Below, one piece after another: positions 8,801 to 16,200 of a stretch of 64,000 bases of DNA. Source of the stretch: Lachnospiraceae bacterium MD335 (GTDB lineage: Bacteria > Bacillota > Clostridia > Lachnospirales > Lachnospiraceae); NCBI GenBank assembly GCA_000403335.2, contig KE159628.1, forward strand, positions 661,286 through 725,285, written 5' to 3'. The translations under genes and the position numbers were made by a program. Position 1 is the stretch's first letter, and each line of letters opens with the position of its first letter. The notes beneath the pieces were generated by a model. It saw nothing but the letters and a program-made list of their open reading frames with translations, was not told the origin of the DNA and did not search any database.

Positions 8801-10734
8801 CGCAGGGAGCCGCAATTTACTACACAACAGACAAAACAGATCCGGCTGCCGAAAGCAAATATCTTTATAATGACGAGACTCCGATTACAATTGAGGAGCC
8901 TGTGACGATCACGGCGTTTGCGGTAAAGGACGGCTTGGATAACAGCGATGTTGTTTCATTTACGTACACAATTACAGACGAATCTCCTGTCGATCCTGAA
9001 AAACCGGAAATTAAGACAATTAATATCAATGAATGTACGATAACGGTTCCTTCTGCGATTTATAATAAAAAGGCAGGAAATAAACAGTCGGTAACATATG
9101 TGACCTATAACTACACTGACGCAGCCGGAAATGAGAAGAATGTCAAATTTGCAGAGGACGTTGATTATGAGGCTGCATGGGAAAAGGCAGGCAATGAGTA
9201 TAAGGTAACATTACAGGGTAAAGGAAGATCTGCATCAGGAAGAGACGTAGACGGATTTATTATTGATAAAGACTCCAAAACGGAACCTATTACATATAAG
9301 GTATACGCATCTGCAAAGGATGCCGGTCTTGTCAATATCAGTAAAGCAAAAGTAGACTTTAAGGCGAATGTAAAAGCGAATTTGAAAACGGCGCATTATA
9401 CCGGTTACGCGCATGAAGTGCGTTATGAAGATCTCGATTTTTCAAAAGACAAAACCGGACTGAAAAATGTACCTAAGGATTATATAAGAATTGCTTGCAG
9501 AAACAACATCAATGCAGGAAAAGCAACCGTGTCAATTTCGGTGGATCCAAAGTTTGAGAATGGCAAATATGCAGGTTCAAAGACGCTTACGTTTACCATT
9601 AAAAAAGCAGCGTTAAATAAAAATTCTGCTAAAGCAACCGCGCTTGCAGAATTCGATAAAAATGCTTCCGAGAAGCAGCAGTACATGGGCTCTGCCATTG
9701 AGGCAAAGAACCTTAAAGTGAAACCGAAGAATGGCAGAGAAGGCTCTCTGCGCAAGAATGAGGACTACACGGTAACCTACAAGAACAGCGTCAAGTCAGG
9801 AACTGTAACAGTAAACGTGACCGTAAAAGGTGTTGGAAATAATCTTTCAGGCAGTTGGTCAGGCTCCTTCACAATAAAGCAGCTTGATTTAAGCGATAAA
9901 ACGCTTACTTTTGACACGAATGAAGGAAAACTGCCCTATTCACCAAAGGGCGCAAAGCTTGGAACAATTACCGTAACAAAGGACGGAAAAGCTTGTACGC
10001 TGCGCGCGGGTGTTGACTATACCGCGAAATACGTGTACACGGATAAGGCAAAGAAGTACGATGTTGGCGGCAAAGTGACAGCAACCATTACGGGCAAAGG
10101 CTTGTGCAAGGGAACGACGACCTTTAAGGATCTTGAAATCATAAAGGCTGATTTCGATGAGCACATTATCGTGTCCGATGATGTAACTGCGGATAGTGAT
10201 TCATTTAAGGCAGATAAAGGCAAGGCATTGTCAAAGGCTGTCACGGTAACGGATACAGCGGGCGTGAAGCTGAGCTTAAATAAGGATTACAAAATAATCG
10301 ACATAAAAGGCGTATCCGATACGGAGGAAAAGACGTTTACAATCCAACCGATCGGTAAGAATGCAAAGAACTATACGGGAACAAAAATCATTCCGTACAG
10401 AGTAGCGAAAAATCTTGCAAAGGATAAAAACTTTATATTTAATAAAGATTTAGAAAAGAAAGATCCACTTGCATACGACGGAAGAAATCCCGTAAAGCTT
10501 ACGACAGCTCAAATTGATAAATATATCAATAAAAATATCAGTACGGATAATCCGCACTACGACACACGTACCTACAGACTTGGCGGTAAGAATGCAAACA
10601 TTGAGATTGTACCGGGAACGTACAAGAACAATGCGAAGAAAGGAACAGCGCAAGTCACCGTACGCGGCATTGCCGGAGTAGACGGCGGCTTCTATGGTCA
10701 GAAGGTATTGAAGTTTAAGATTGTAGAGAAATAA
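2857..10734 (+). CDS. Giant secreted two-domain PL1 pectate lyase with CBM77-like modules
   Basis: ATG 2857 follows AAGGAAGGGAG and gives 2625 aa. Residues 1-35 are a signal peptide (ALALVLAGSMVMSGMPASLAA), then a Glu/Ser/Thr-rich linker to ~150. Two PL1-type pectate lyase domains lie at ~351-845 and ~1237-1705. Each has a VTGGG opening, WIDHCTFYKSYDG (from ~541 and ~1431) and RxPRLRFG (~686 and ~1560), the conserved calcium-site and catalytic-arginine regions. Between them are two CBM77-like pectin-binding modules (~897-1027, ~1045-1192; FTKYIKLS..., FTQRIKLG...). Three CHB_HEX_C-like repeats (~1765-2040) and several Ig-like repeats ending YGQKVLKFKI follow. No LPXTG is seen, so surface retention is probably through the C-terminal repeats. 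It should cleave demethylated homogalacturonan. Confidence 0.88.
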   Translation: MSRLGKSFKNRFLRQALALVLAGSMVMSGMPASLAAESSDGKTSIETEVQGASVSEEAAEDEEVEQKESSEAETQEKESAKPTEETETASKTETTTKETDKETEKSSEETSKESTNSSEIRESEESESESEETSETEGSEEENEANSFTSNDAALAEGHSYALWDVNGLVQNNKGTTSGIQSTKGIYKNSENDNDILFVDAIADNAKFAVSNEGDRIQINFNTKIYIPVKVDNNVAKIILYQSGVSKKENLMVANQDSSGNAKSYFAISEAEGNLQEAECTAFDLGETVSGRKYYKTEWTCTLKDSVSSALICVEVKDANNYVTKIISGKEVEKPRDDVYDDAAGDSADLVKYNMEGYANNYGVTGGGAMKIDAANYHKVGTAEEFLQALVDIKKASKPSVIRITKNLNLGCNEIKNISNYSQVISAHKNQPLCSPVLGTKDEPGTGVSMLSLDGFQNLTIFSTNGAAIKHCCIVLKDSKNIVFRNLVFDELWEWDDLVYYKADENGDPELKNGELQLTQGDYDRNDWDYIGVDMNSDGIWIDHCTFYKSYDGVIDIKNPKEDGEERVTVSWCRFEGKSAPDKNGNHPFYDKQLEWLKENIDSTNYYRALMSEEGTSVAVTATDGKIFTKTQSATIQGEGFSDSLIESYTLGQKKTHLLGQGDEATNAVGIRATFANNIYKNSMDRMPRLRFGNAHMYNTVLDASDIYYAHKLEGGDSEEAEAERKKLDGHLVSNGAISTMDGNVFIDTCYIDGIEGPILSGNGGSAPGYIGWDNCKYKKGDDTLELDIQYKNNTDNKDYKLTKEAFTNKLPENYVYSLYTGELDNLREYLSNKTGAGVVSMTDLQWTKVSYGDGNTDNSNPTNWDPSADNDPSEDEGTEPPEPDNPPVVQNDKELRADTLDTQAALTADLKVNDYFTVTKGCEVAEGSATINDITFTKYIKLSTKGSKENSIQITSSGKGTATVYVASNDGIAVKTVQLLDSTGKVVADFVSDVTQAEAVTLQIPEAGTYYVASADGELHVYGIDLKEDESSGEETPIIEFSLSADEIKWINLTQNSDGKDQRVLKEKYRRNGFTIQATEANTVVVDKSKKSVDGKQFTQRIKLGSAGSADSRSIRFKAETAGTLTVFEASASTKETRECRLYKVGTTQPILTEEAPMGDPVKKTFEITEPGEYYVTGNGAINICYIAFSNQTGGITPPDPGEYAPEEVDAEWTTLPALIAESVYDAEDAKDASKVMYNLEGYAGAANVTGGGLIREDTAGYYKVTDEKEFLEALSEVRNVTDRPNVIEITTDLNLGKLELKEKFGLNILAKGEKTEDGKNGDFSAVIKAYTIQPRMHPTLKKTGVSYLNMHAFQNLTIFSKNGATIKHAGLKFEDVSTKNVIIRNLAFDELWEWDEGGLDAKGEYKVPGDYDINDWDYITIDEHAEGIWIDHCTFYKSYDGLIDIKNNSNDNNYYQRVTISWCEFLPGSKDNVFFNEQMKWLEDNINNEEVEIAYYRQLRKEKMKAPNADKTMSAKDVWWYVYGQKKAHLLGSADSATADKVMRVTFANNYHKNAMSRLPRLRFGKVHEYNCVFDAQQMDVQYQIGNPHITGNGAISACNGEMLLENCYIRGLRSPLRSGYSSSKDDRGYINAVDSVYYYIDKNTKQMQLTTPEISESSAGKKITDEVKFKEKLPEGYVFTTRDATQLYKTVVPYAGAGKLDMTTVQWEATNYGTNNVGSETPSSPSQIEPAIPSEYDEMPTTPWDDPENPDNPPTEPTTIDAPTASPAEEAQFPSTGGEITLDCTTDGATIYYTISDTESGLTDPADAANKNRVPYDKGTKIPITKETYIWAVAVKDDKASEPLKCHYTVLAEGAVARPIATPGSSKPVATGTKVTLSAMGEFDSIYYTKGATPDTTADPTKEDSGREPFNSETGIIITEAVTIKAVAKKGDTYSDVATFTYTIKTDTPDDGKKVKAPVADPEAGAVKKGTQVRLKSETQGAAIYYTTDKTDPAAESKYLYNDETPITIEEPVTITAFAVKDGLDNSDVVSFTYTITDESPVDPEKPEIKTININECTITVPSAIYNKKAGNKQSVTYVTYNYTDAAGNEKNVKFAEDVDYEAAWEKAGNEYKVTLQGKGRSASGRDVDGFIIDKDSKTEPITYKVYASAKDAGLVNISKAKVDFKANVKANLKTAHYTGYAHEVRYEDLDFSKDKTGLKNVPKDYIRIACRNNINAGKATVSISVDPKFENGKYAGSKTLTFTIKKAALNKNSAKATALAEFDKNASEKQQYMGSAIEAKNLKVKPKNGREGSLRKNEDYTVTYKNSVKSGTVTVNVTVKGVGNNLSGSWSGSFTIKQLDLSDKTLTFDTNEGKLPYSPKGAKLGTITVTKDGKACTLRAGVDYTAKYVYTDKAKKYDVGGKVTATITGKGLCKGTTTFKDLEIIKADFDEHIIVSDDVTADSDSFKADKGKALSKAVTVTDTAGVKLSLNKDYKIIDIKGVSDTEEKTFTIQPIGKNAKNYTGTKIIPYRVAKNLAKDKNFIFNKDLEKKDPLAYDGRNPVKLTTAQIDKYINKNISTDNPHYDTRTYRLGGKNANIEIVPGTYKNNAKKGTAQVTVRGIAGVDGGFYGQKVLKFKIVEK
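5545..6430 (+). other. CBM77-like tandem modules inside the pectate lyase
   Basis: Two modules share the pattern ITFTKYIKLSTKGS / QFTQRIKLGSAGS, then a xTVYVAS / xTVFEAS strand and GTYYVAS(A)DGELHVYGI / GEYYVTGNGAINICYI. This is the layout of the pectin-binding CBM77 family known from Ruminococcus flavefaciens pectinases. The family name is from memory of the motif and needs a profile search. Confidence 0.5.
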
Positions 10735-10747
10735 ATTTTCTGGCAGA

Positions 10748-10784
10748 CACCCCCGCCCTTGGATGTGATTCCGAGGGCGGGGTG
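10748..10784 (+). terminator. GC-rich hairpin after the pectate lyase gene
   Basis: CACCCCCGCCCTTGG pairs with CCGAGGGCGGGGTG apart from one bulged C. The loop is short and there is no clear U-tract, so it may act as a weak terminator or a 3'-end stabiliser. Confidence 0.6.
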
Positions 10785-10927
10785 CTTGTGCGTTTGGAGA
10801 CGGGTAAATATATGCCTGCAAGGAAAAGATGACAGCAGAAAACATACATATAGCTGACATTATAAAATTATATTTTTAATTTATTGTAAAAAAAATAAAA
10901 GAAAATTTAAGAGTTTTGGAAAAATAA

Positions 10928-10956
10928 TTGAACAAGGCACAGTAATATGTTATACT
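10928..10956 (+). promoter_or_regulatory. Promoter of the alarmone-synthetase cassette
   Basis: TTGAAC (10928-10933) and TATACT (10951-10956) with a 17-bp spacer lie 57 bp upstream of the start codon. Confidence 0.65.
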
Positions 10957-11012
10957 AATAGCGTCTTTGATAAATGTTTTTCTTGAAATAAATACGTGAT
11001 GGTGAAGAGAGC

Positions 11013-12035
11013 ATGAATGAACAGTATGTAGAAGCGAGAATTCGGGAATTCTCTAAAAAGCGAATTTTTTATGAAAATTTTGCAGAGCAGGTACTCAACA
11101 TTTTGAAGGTAATTATAAAGGAAGAATATCCGGATATAAAAATCGCATCGTATTCTAAACGGGCAAAAGAGATAGAAAGCTTAAGGAAAAAGCTCCGTAA
11201 GGATAAATATAATGAGACCAGTGAAATTACGGACTTAGCGGGTGTCAGAATTATTACATATAGCAAAAAGGATATTCCGTTAATTGCAGGAATCATTAAA
11301 AGCAGTTTTGACGTTGACATTCAAAATTCCATTGATAAAACACTTTCTTTGGGGAATAATAAAGTGGGCTATCGTGGTGACCATTATGTGGTATCTTTTA
11401 GTGCGGACAGGGCTCGGATGCCGGAAAATAAGAATTTTAAAGACTTAAAGTGTGAAATTCAGGTTACGAGCTTAATTGCGCATACATGGTCTGAGATTAC
11501 ACATGAGAAAGGCTATAAGTTTGAGGGAGAATTGCCAGAAGAATTAGAACGTAGAAAAAATTTATTGGCTGGAATGTTGGAACTGGCAGATTTAGAGATG
11601 GATGCATATGTAGAATCTTTTGATAGTTATGTCAGTAAGATTGAACAGGAAATAGAAAAGGGCTGTCTTAAATATCAGATAAATTCGATGTCATTGGAAC
11701 GATTTATGGCTTGGAGATTTCCTGACATAGCGCCGCAGATATTTAGGGATGTGGATTTAATTCTTAATGAGCTAAGGTTGTATGGTCTGAGTACCATAAA
11801 AGAATTAGATGAACTAATTCGTTCGGAATATGAAACGGAGATTCGAAAAGCTGAGTGGAGATCTTTGGATGGAATAATACGAAACATATTGATATTACAT
11901 GATGCTGAACTATATTTCACAAAAGTATGGAATCCGTCCATGAATCAGATGAATAGAAAAAATTATGAGTTATATCAGAAATTCGGTGTGGATGTAGATA
12001 GAATTTGCAACGAACACAATATCTGTATTGTATAG
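11013..12035 (+). CDS. RelA/SpoT-domain alarmone synthetase-like protein
   Basis: The 340-aa protein carries a synthetase domain at ~35-185 with the family motifs in order: SKRAKEIESLRKKL (G-loop/ATP region), ITDLAGVRII, GYRGDHYVVSF and CEIQVTSLIAHTWSEITHEK. These contain the residues expected for pyrophosphate transfer from ATP to GTP or another acceptor. No HD hydrolase, TGS or ACT domain is present, so it resembles small alarmone synthetases, but the ~150-aa C-terminal extension is unusual for RelP/RelQ. It heads a three-gene run with gaps of 16 and 24 bp and is flanked by the two pectinase genes. A housekeeping stress role, or a toxSAS-like toxin or defence role, are both possible. Confidence 0.8.
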   Translation: MNEQYVEARIREFSKKRIFYENFAEQVLNILKVIIKEEYPDIKIASYSKRAKEIESLRKKLRKDKYNETSEITDLAGVRIITYSKKDIPLIAGIIKSSFDVDIQNSIDKTLSLGNNKVGYRGDHYVVSFSADRARMPENKNFKDLKCEIQVTSLIAHTWSEITHEKGYKFEGELPEELERRKNLLAGMLELADLEMDAYVESFDSYVSKIEQEIEKGCLKYQINSMSLERFMAWRFPDIAPQIFRDVDLILNELRLYGLSTIKELDELIRSEYETEIRKAEWRSLDGIIRNILILHDAELYFTKVWNPSMNQMNRKNYELYQKFGVDVDRICNEHNICIV

Positions 12036-12051
12036 AACAGAGGGGGGAACA

Positions 12052-12249
12052 ATGGAAAAGAAAAAACAATATTTTGGATATGATGAAGAACAGATTCGAG
12101 AGGTATTTCGTAACAGTAAGGATCAGGTAGATACAAATAGTAAAATTGAAGACACTTCAACTTTGTCACAGTTAGTTGAAGCAAGTGGTAGATTGCTAAA
12201 AGAAAACAAAGATTTTTTGCATATGATATACAATGATTTAGATGATTAA
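12052..12249 (+). CDS. Small acidic hypothetical protein
   Basis: 65 aa, start ATG 12052 behind GGGGGGAAC. The charged helical protein begins MEKKKQYFGYDEEQIREVF and ends HMIYNDLDD. No family is recognised. It sits 16 bp after the alarmone-synthetase-like gene and is presumably co-expressed. A small acidic partner next to a synthetase would fit an antitoxin or adaptor, but nothing in the sequence proves this. Confidence 0.6.
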   Translation: MEKKKQYFGYDEEQIREVFRNSKDQVDTNSKIEDTSTLSQLVEASGRLLKENKDFLHMIYNDLDD

Positions 12250-12273
12250 ATAGCTTGGAGGCATGATTTCGAT

Positions 12274-12777
12274 ATGTCAGAAAAATACAAATGGATGACC
12301 GAACAAGAATATATGGAAGAAATAAGTTATTTAGATAAACTTTTACGTGATTTTTGTGAGGGCAGTGATTTATATCCGTATGAGTCAGTGAAGACAAATA
12401 TTAAGACTTTGAAGGATATTATTGTCAGGGTTCATAAAAGAAAGCATTATTTTAAAGTATTTCATAAAGAAATGATTACTTCAGAGTATAAGGAAACAGC
12501 TTTATATTGTTACTGGTATTTAAAATTACGGCCGTTATGGATTGAACCGGATAATGTGAGTTCGGAAAGGATTAATGAAAAATTTGCATTATATTTATAC
12601 ATTTCACTACTGAAAAAATATAATGAGGATTTTTCTTTAAAGGACGGGATAAATATATCGCATATCAGGGAGCTTTTATATTCCTTTCGGTTTAGAGATT
12701 TTACAAAAGAATCAATGATACTAATGCTAGAGCCGTACTATTATGAATATTTAAAGAAGAAAGATGCGGTATTTTGA
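12274..12777 (+). CDS. Hypothetical protein, third gene of the alarmone cassette
   Basis: 167 aa, with GGAGG about 10 bp before ATG 12274. The sequence is rich in Tyr, Lys and Leu and predicted helical (YLDKLLRDFCEGSD..., YCYWYLKLRPLW..., ALYLYISLLKKYNED). It has no signal peptide or membrane segment, and no family is recognised. It has the same AT-rich base use as the two upstream genes and is separated from the second by 24 bp, so the three probably form one transferred unit. Confidence 0.6.
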   Translation: MSEKYKWMTEQEYMEEISYLDKLLRDFCEGSDLYPYESVKTNIKTLKDIIVRVHKRKHYFKVFHKEMITSEYKETALYCYWYLKLRPLWIEPDNVSSERINEKFALYLYISLLKKYNEDFSLKDGINISHIRELLYSFRFRDFTKESMILMLEPYYYEYLKKKDAVF

Positions 12778-13107
12778 ATAATTGTCTGTTTCTTGACGCA
12801 AAACAGTTTGTTTGAGCATAAAATATACTTGTCGTCTGTTGATGTGCAATCTCCAATTAACTGGAGTGCAAAATTGGACACATTTGAGATCTTATAATTT
12901 TTAAGCGATGGAAGACTAATAGAGGTTCATAAAAAGGTGGTATTGTTGGGACAGAAGATTAAGCAAAATGAGAGTGGAAAATATCACGGGAACTGTTATT
13001 TAAATTTGGGAAAAGGATTTTCTCATAACACTATACGCACTCACCAGTAAAAAATTCGCGATAAATATCAGGATTTATATGAAAACAACAAAACGCTTTA
13101 TAATAAG
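12778..13107. other. Intergenic region with possible insertion-sequence debris
   Basis: The 500 bp before the esterase gene hold no complete gene. At 12846-12880 a small hairpin (CTCCAATTAACTGGAG) sits next to TGCAAAATTGGACACATTTG, which resembles IS3-type end sequences. From ~12948 a short frame reads GQKIKQNESGKYHGNCYLNL and stops. Both look like remnants; the element type is uncertain. Confidence 0.25.
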
Positions 13108-13153
13108 AAAGCCCTACTTGTACAAAATTCACAGTACAAGTGGGGCTTTTTTG
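13108..13153 (+). terminator. Rho-independent terminator
   Basis: AAAGCCCTACTTGTAC and GTACAAGTGGGGCTTT form a 16-bp stem with one G-U pair and loop AAAATTCACA, followed by TTTTTT. It isolates the esterase gene from upstream transcription. Confidence 0.85.
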
Positions 13154-13176
13154 TAAAATTATTTGTCAAAATTAGT

Positions 13177-13207
13177 TTGACTATGACCTTATGTCATACT
13201 TTATAAT
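13177..13207 (+). promoter_or_regulatory. Candidate promoter of the pectin esterase gene
   Basis: TTGACT (13177-13182) and TATAAT (13202-13207) are separated by 19 bp, longer than ideal, suggesting a need for an activator. Confidence 0.45.
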
Positions 13208-13277
13208 AAAAATATAGCATTAGAGTGTAAAAGGGCTTTTTGTGCTCTCAACGTAAAAAGGAAAAGGAGGAGCGGGT

Positions 13278-16200
13278 ATGCTAAATATGAAGAACAAACT
13301 GGCAAAGCGGATTATGGCGTTTGTGCTGTCGGGAGCAATGGTAATCTCCGGACTTGCACCAACGGGAATGACCGCGTATGCCGCTGAAGCCTCGGATGAT
13401 ACGGGGAGTGGTTACAGTAGGGAAGTAGACACGACCGTGACGGATGAAGTGTCACAGGATGAGGAGAACGATGAAGAGGCGGCTTTCGACGAGACCGTTC
13501 AAGTGGTGAATACGGAGGAGACAGAGGCGGAAACGGCGGCTGAATCACAGATACAGACTTCTGAGACGGAGTCTTCTTTGCGTACGGTAAGTGAGGAAGA
13601 GACGGTGGCTCAATCACAGACTTCTGAAGTGAAGTCTTCTTTGCATGCAGAGGATATGGAGGAAGAAGTTGATGATAAAAATGTTCAGGCAACAGCGCCA
13701 TCAGCAGATAGCACAGTTTGGACAGCATATCCAAGTGACGCTGAAAAGATTTTTAAGGGATCCTTTTTTGGAAATAATATAGGAACTGATAATGGGCAGG
13801 CTGTGATAAAAGCGGATGCGGATGGCAGTATGTATCTTGAGGATAAAGGTAAAGCTAAACTTGGAAAGAATGATGACGGATTTGTAATGTATTACTATCA
13901 AGTACCCAAGAACACAAAGTTTACTCTTACGGCAAGAGCAAGAATTGAATTTATAAAGACGGATAGTACACAATCAGCTTTTGGTCTTATAGCAAGAGAT
14001 GATATGTATGTTGATCAGCTAGTGAGTGGTTTAAATTCCAGCTGGATAGGTGCATGCATGAATGGTCAGGTAGCAAAGGCTGGTTATAAAAGAGTTCAGG
14101 GACAGCAATTGTCCACTGAGCTATTCGATTTTAACGCTCCAGCGGCAACAGGCGATGTCTATGATTTAGGCATTTCATATGATGGCACAAAATACACAAT
14201 TCAAATTAATGATATACAATATGAAGAGGAGTCACTGGATCTTTTTGCTTCAGATACGGATAATCTGTATATTGGAATGATTGCGACAAGAAGTACAAAG
14301 GTAAAGTACGACAGAATATATCTAGCAACAGGTGACAATAATTCCAATGTCATTATGGATCAAAGAGCAGATGTTTCCGGTACAATAAGCGGAATAACAA
14401 CTGAACTTGAAACGGGTACAACAATTCACTTTACAGATGCCGATGGCACAGTGACAGAGGGCGAAATCACAAAAGAGGGTGACACGTATAAGTATTCCGC
14501 TAAATTGTATGCAGGAGAATATACGGTTGCTCTGAGTGACACAAGCTATACTGTATCTAACGGCAGTCCGGTAACAGTCGCGAACAAGGCGGCAACAAAA
14601 CTGGATAATGTTACTGCGGATATTACAGTAAAAGGAATTCAGAGAGTTCAGGTATCAGGAGCCATTACAGGAGCTTCTTTTGATGATTTAAAGCTTACCT
14701 TCTTATGCGAGAAAAGCGGAGATAAGGTTGAGGTAAGGGTTAACAGTGCAAACACATGGTCTGCTATGTTGGCAGTTAATTCGGCATATGCTTTAACTGC
14801 GGATGCAACAGGTATAAAAGATTACATAATTAACATGGAAAACATAACTGTTGCGGAGCAGGCGTTAACAGAACAAAATATCGAATTTACAGAAAAGACC
14901 AAACATAAAATAACACTCCAAAAGAGCATAGAAGGTCTTTATAAGGACAGCCTTGATTTAAGAGATGTTAAAATAATTTTCTCTAATAAAACAGATGAGG
15001 GATATGAAACCAAACGAGGCATTGATGAAGAGGTTCAGCTTAGAGATGGCAGTTATGCCGTTAGCTTGGAAATACCTGTTAAGATTAAGGTGGCAAATAA
15101 TAATGATCCCGAAGGCAACGGAATAGCCGAGTATCCGGTTAGCATAGAATTGAATGACTTAAACGTTTCAGGCGAAGCATCCTATCCGTTGGCTTTCGAA
15201 GAGCGAATGGTTTGGGATTTTGCAGCAGAAGATCCCTTGCTTCCGATAGGAGACATACAAGCTTCTGAGGATTACTTTTACAACGGACTTCTTGTTAAAA
15301 CAAAAAGTGTTTCAAATGTAGGAAAGTTTGGCGTGCAAGGTCCTTCGAATAACAGGGTGCAGATCAATGATGGTGCAGAAGTATGGATTCCCGTGGCTGG
15401 TTCAGGTACGGTTACAATCAAGACGAGCAGTACTAATGGTGATAAATACACAATAGATGGCGTTGCGGCAAGTACGGTGCAAGCTGGTACAGAGGGTGCA
15501 AGGACTTTTAGCTATGAAGATAAACCGATTGGCTCTTACATGGTTCTTAAGTCAACTGCCGGAATAGAAAATGGTAAAACACTGTCAGTTTACCTTGAAA
15601 AGATTGCTATCACCCGCACAAAGGAACCAGAGGGCGGTAATGTCCCGACAAAGAAGCGCACGATATGGCTCGTCGGTGATTCGACAGTATGTACATACAT
15701 TAATCCCGATGGTACACATAGAGATCAGGACCGGTATTATCAGCGTTGGGGTTACGGCACAATGCTTGATAAGTATTTGGACGACAATTATAAAGTGAAT
15801 AATATTGCACTGTCAGGAAGAAGTTCAAAGAGCTTTTTGAGTGAGAGTGTGTATTCAACTTTAATCGGCGCAAGCGGGATTCGTGAAGGCGATGTTCTTA
15901 TCATTGGTTTTGGGCACAATGATGAGAAAAGGAATCCTACCCATTATACAAATCCGAACGGAGATTACCAAACAGAGGGAAGCTTTGCGAAATCATTATA
16001 TGACAATTATGTAAAGATTGCGTTGGATAAAGGTGCACAGCCGATTCTTTGCACACCGATTGTTCATTTGAGAAAAGACAATAATTATGCAAATGAGCAT
16101 ATTGTATCTAGTGGAGAAGGTCCGGATAGTGCAGGAAATACAATAACGTATGAAGGCGGAGATTATCCGAAGGCGATTCGTGATTTGGGAACGGCAGTTA

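Noticed and set aside
11013..12777. Named toxSAS or CapRel system
   Set aside because: Only the synthetase domain is recognisable; the two neighbours match no known antitoxin by eye.
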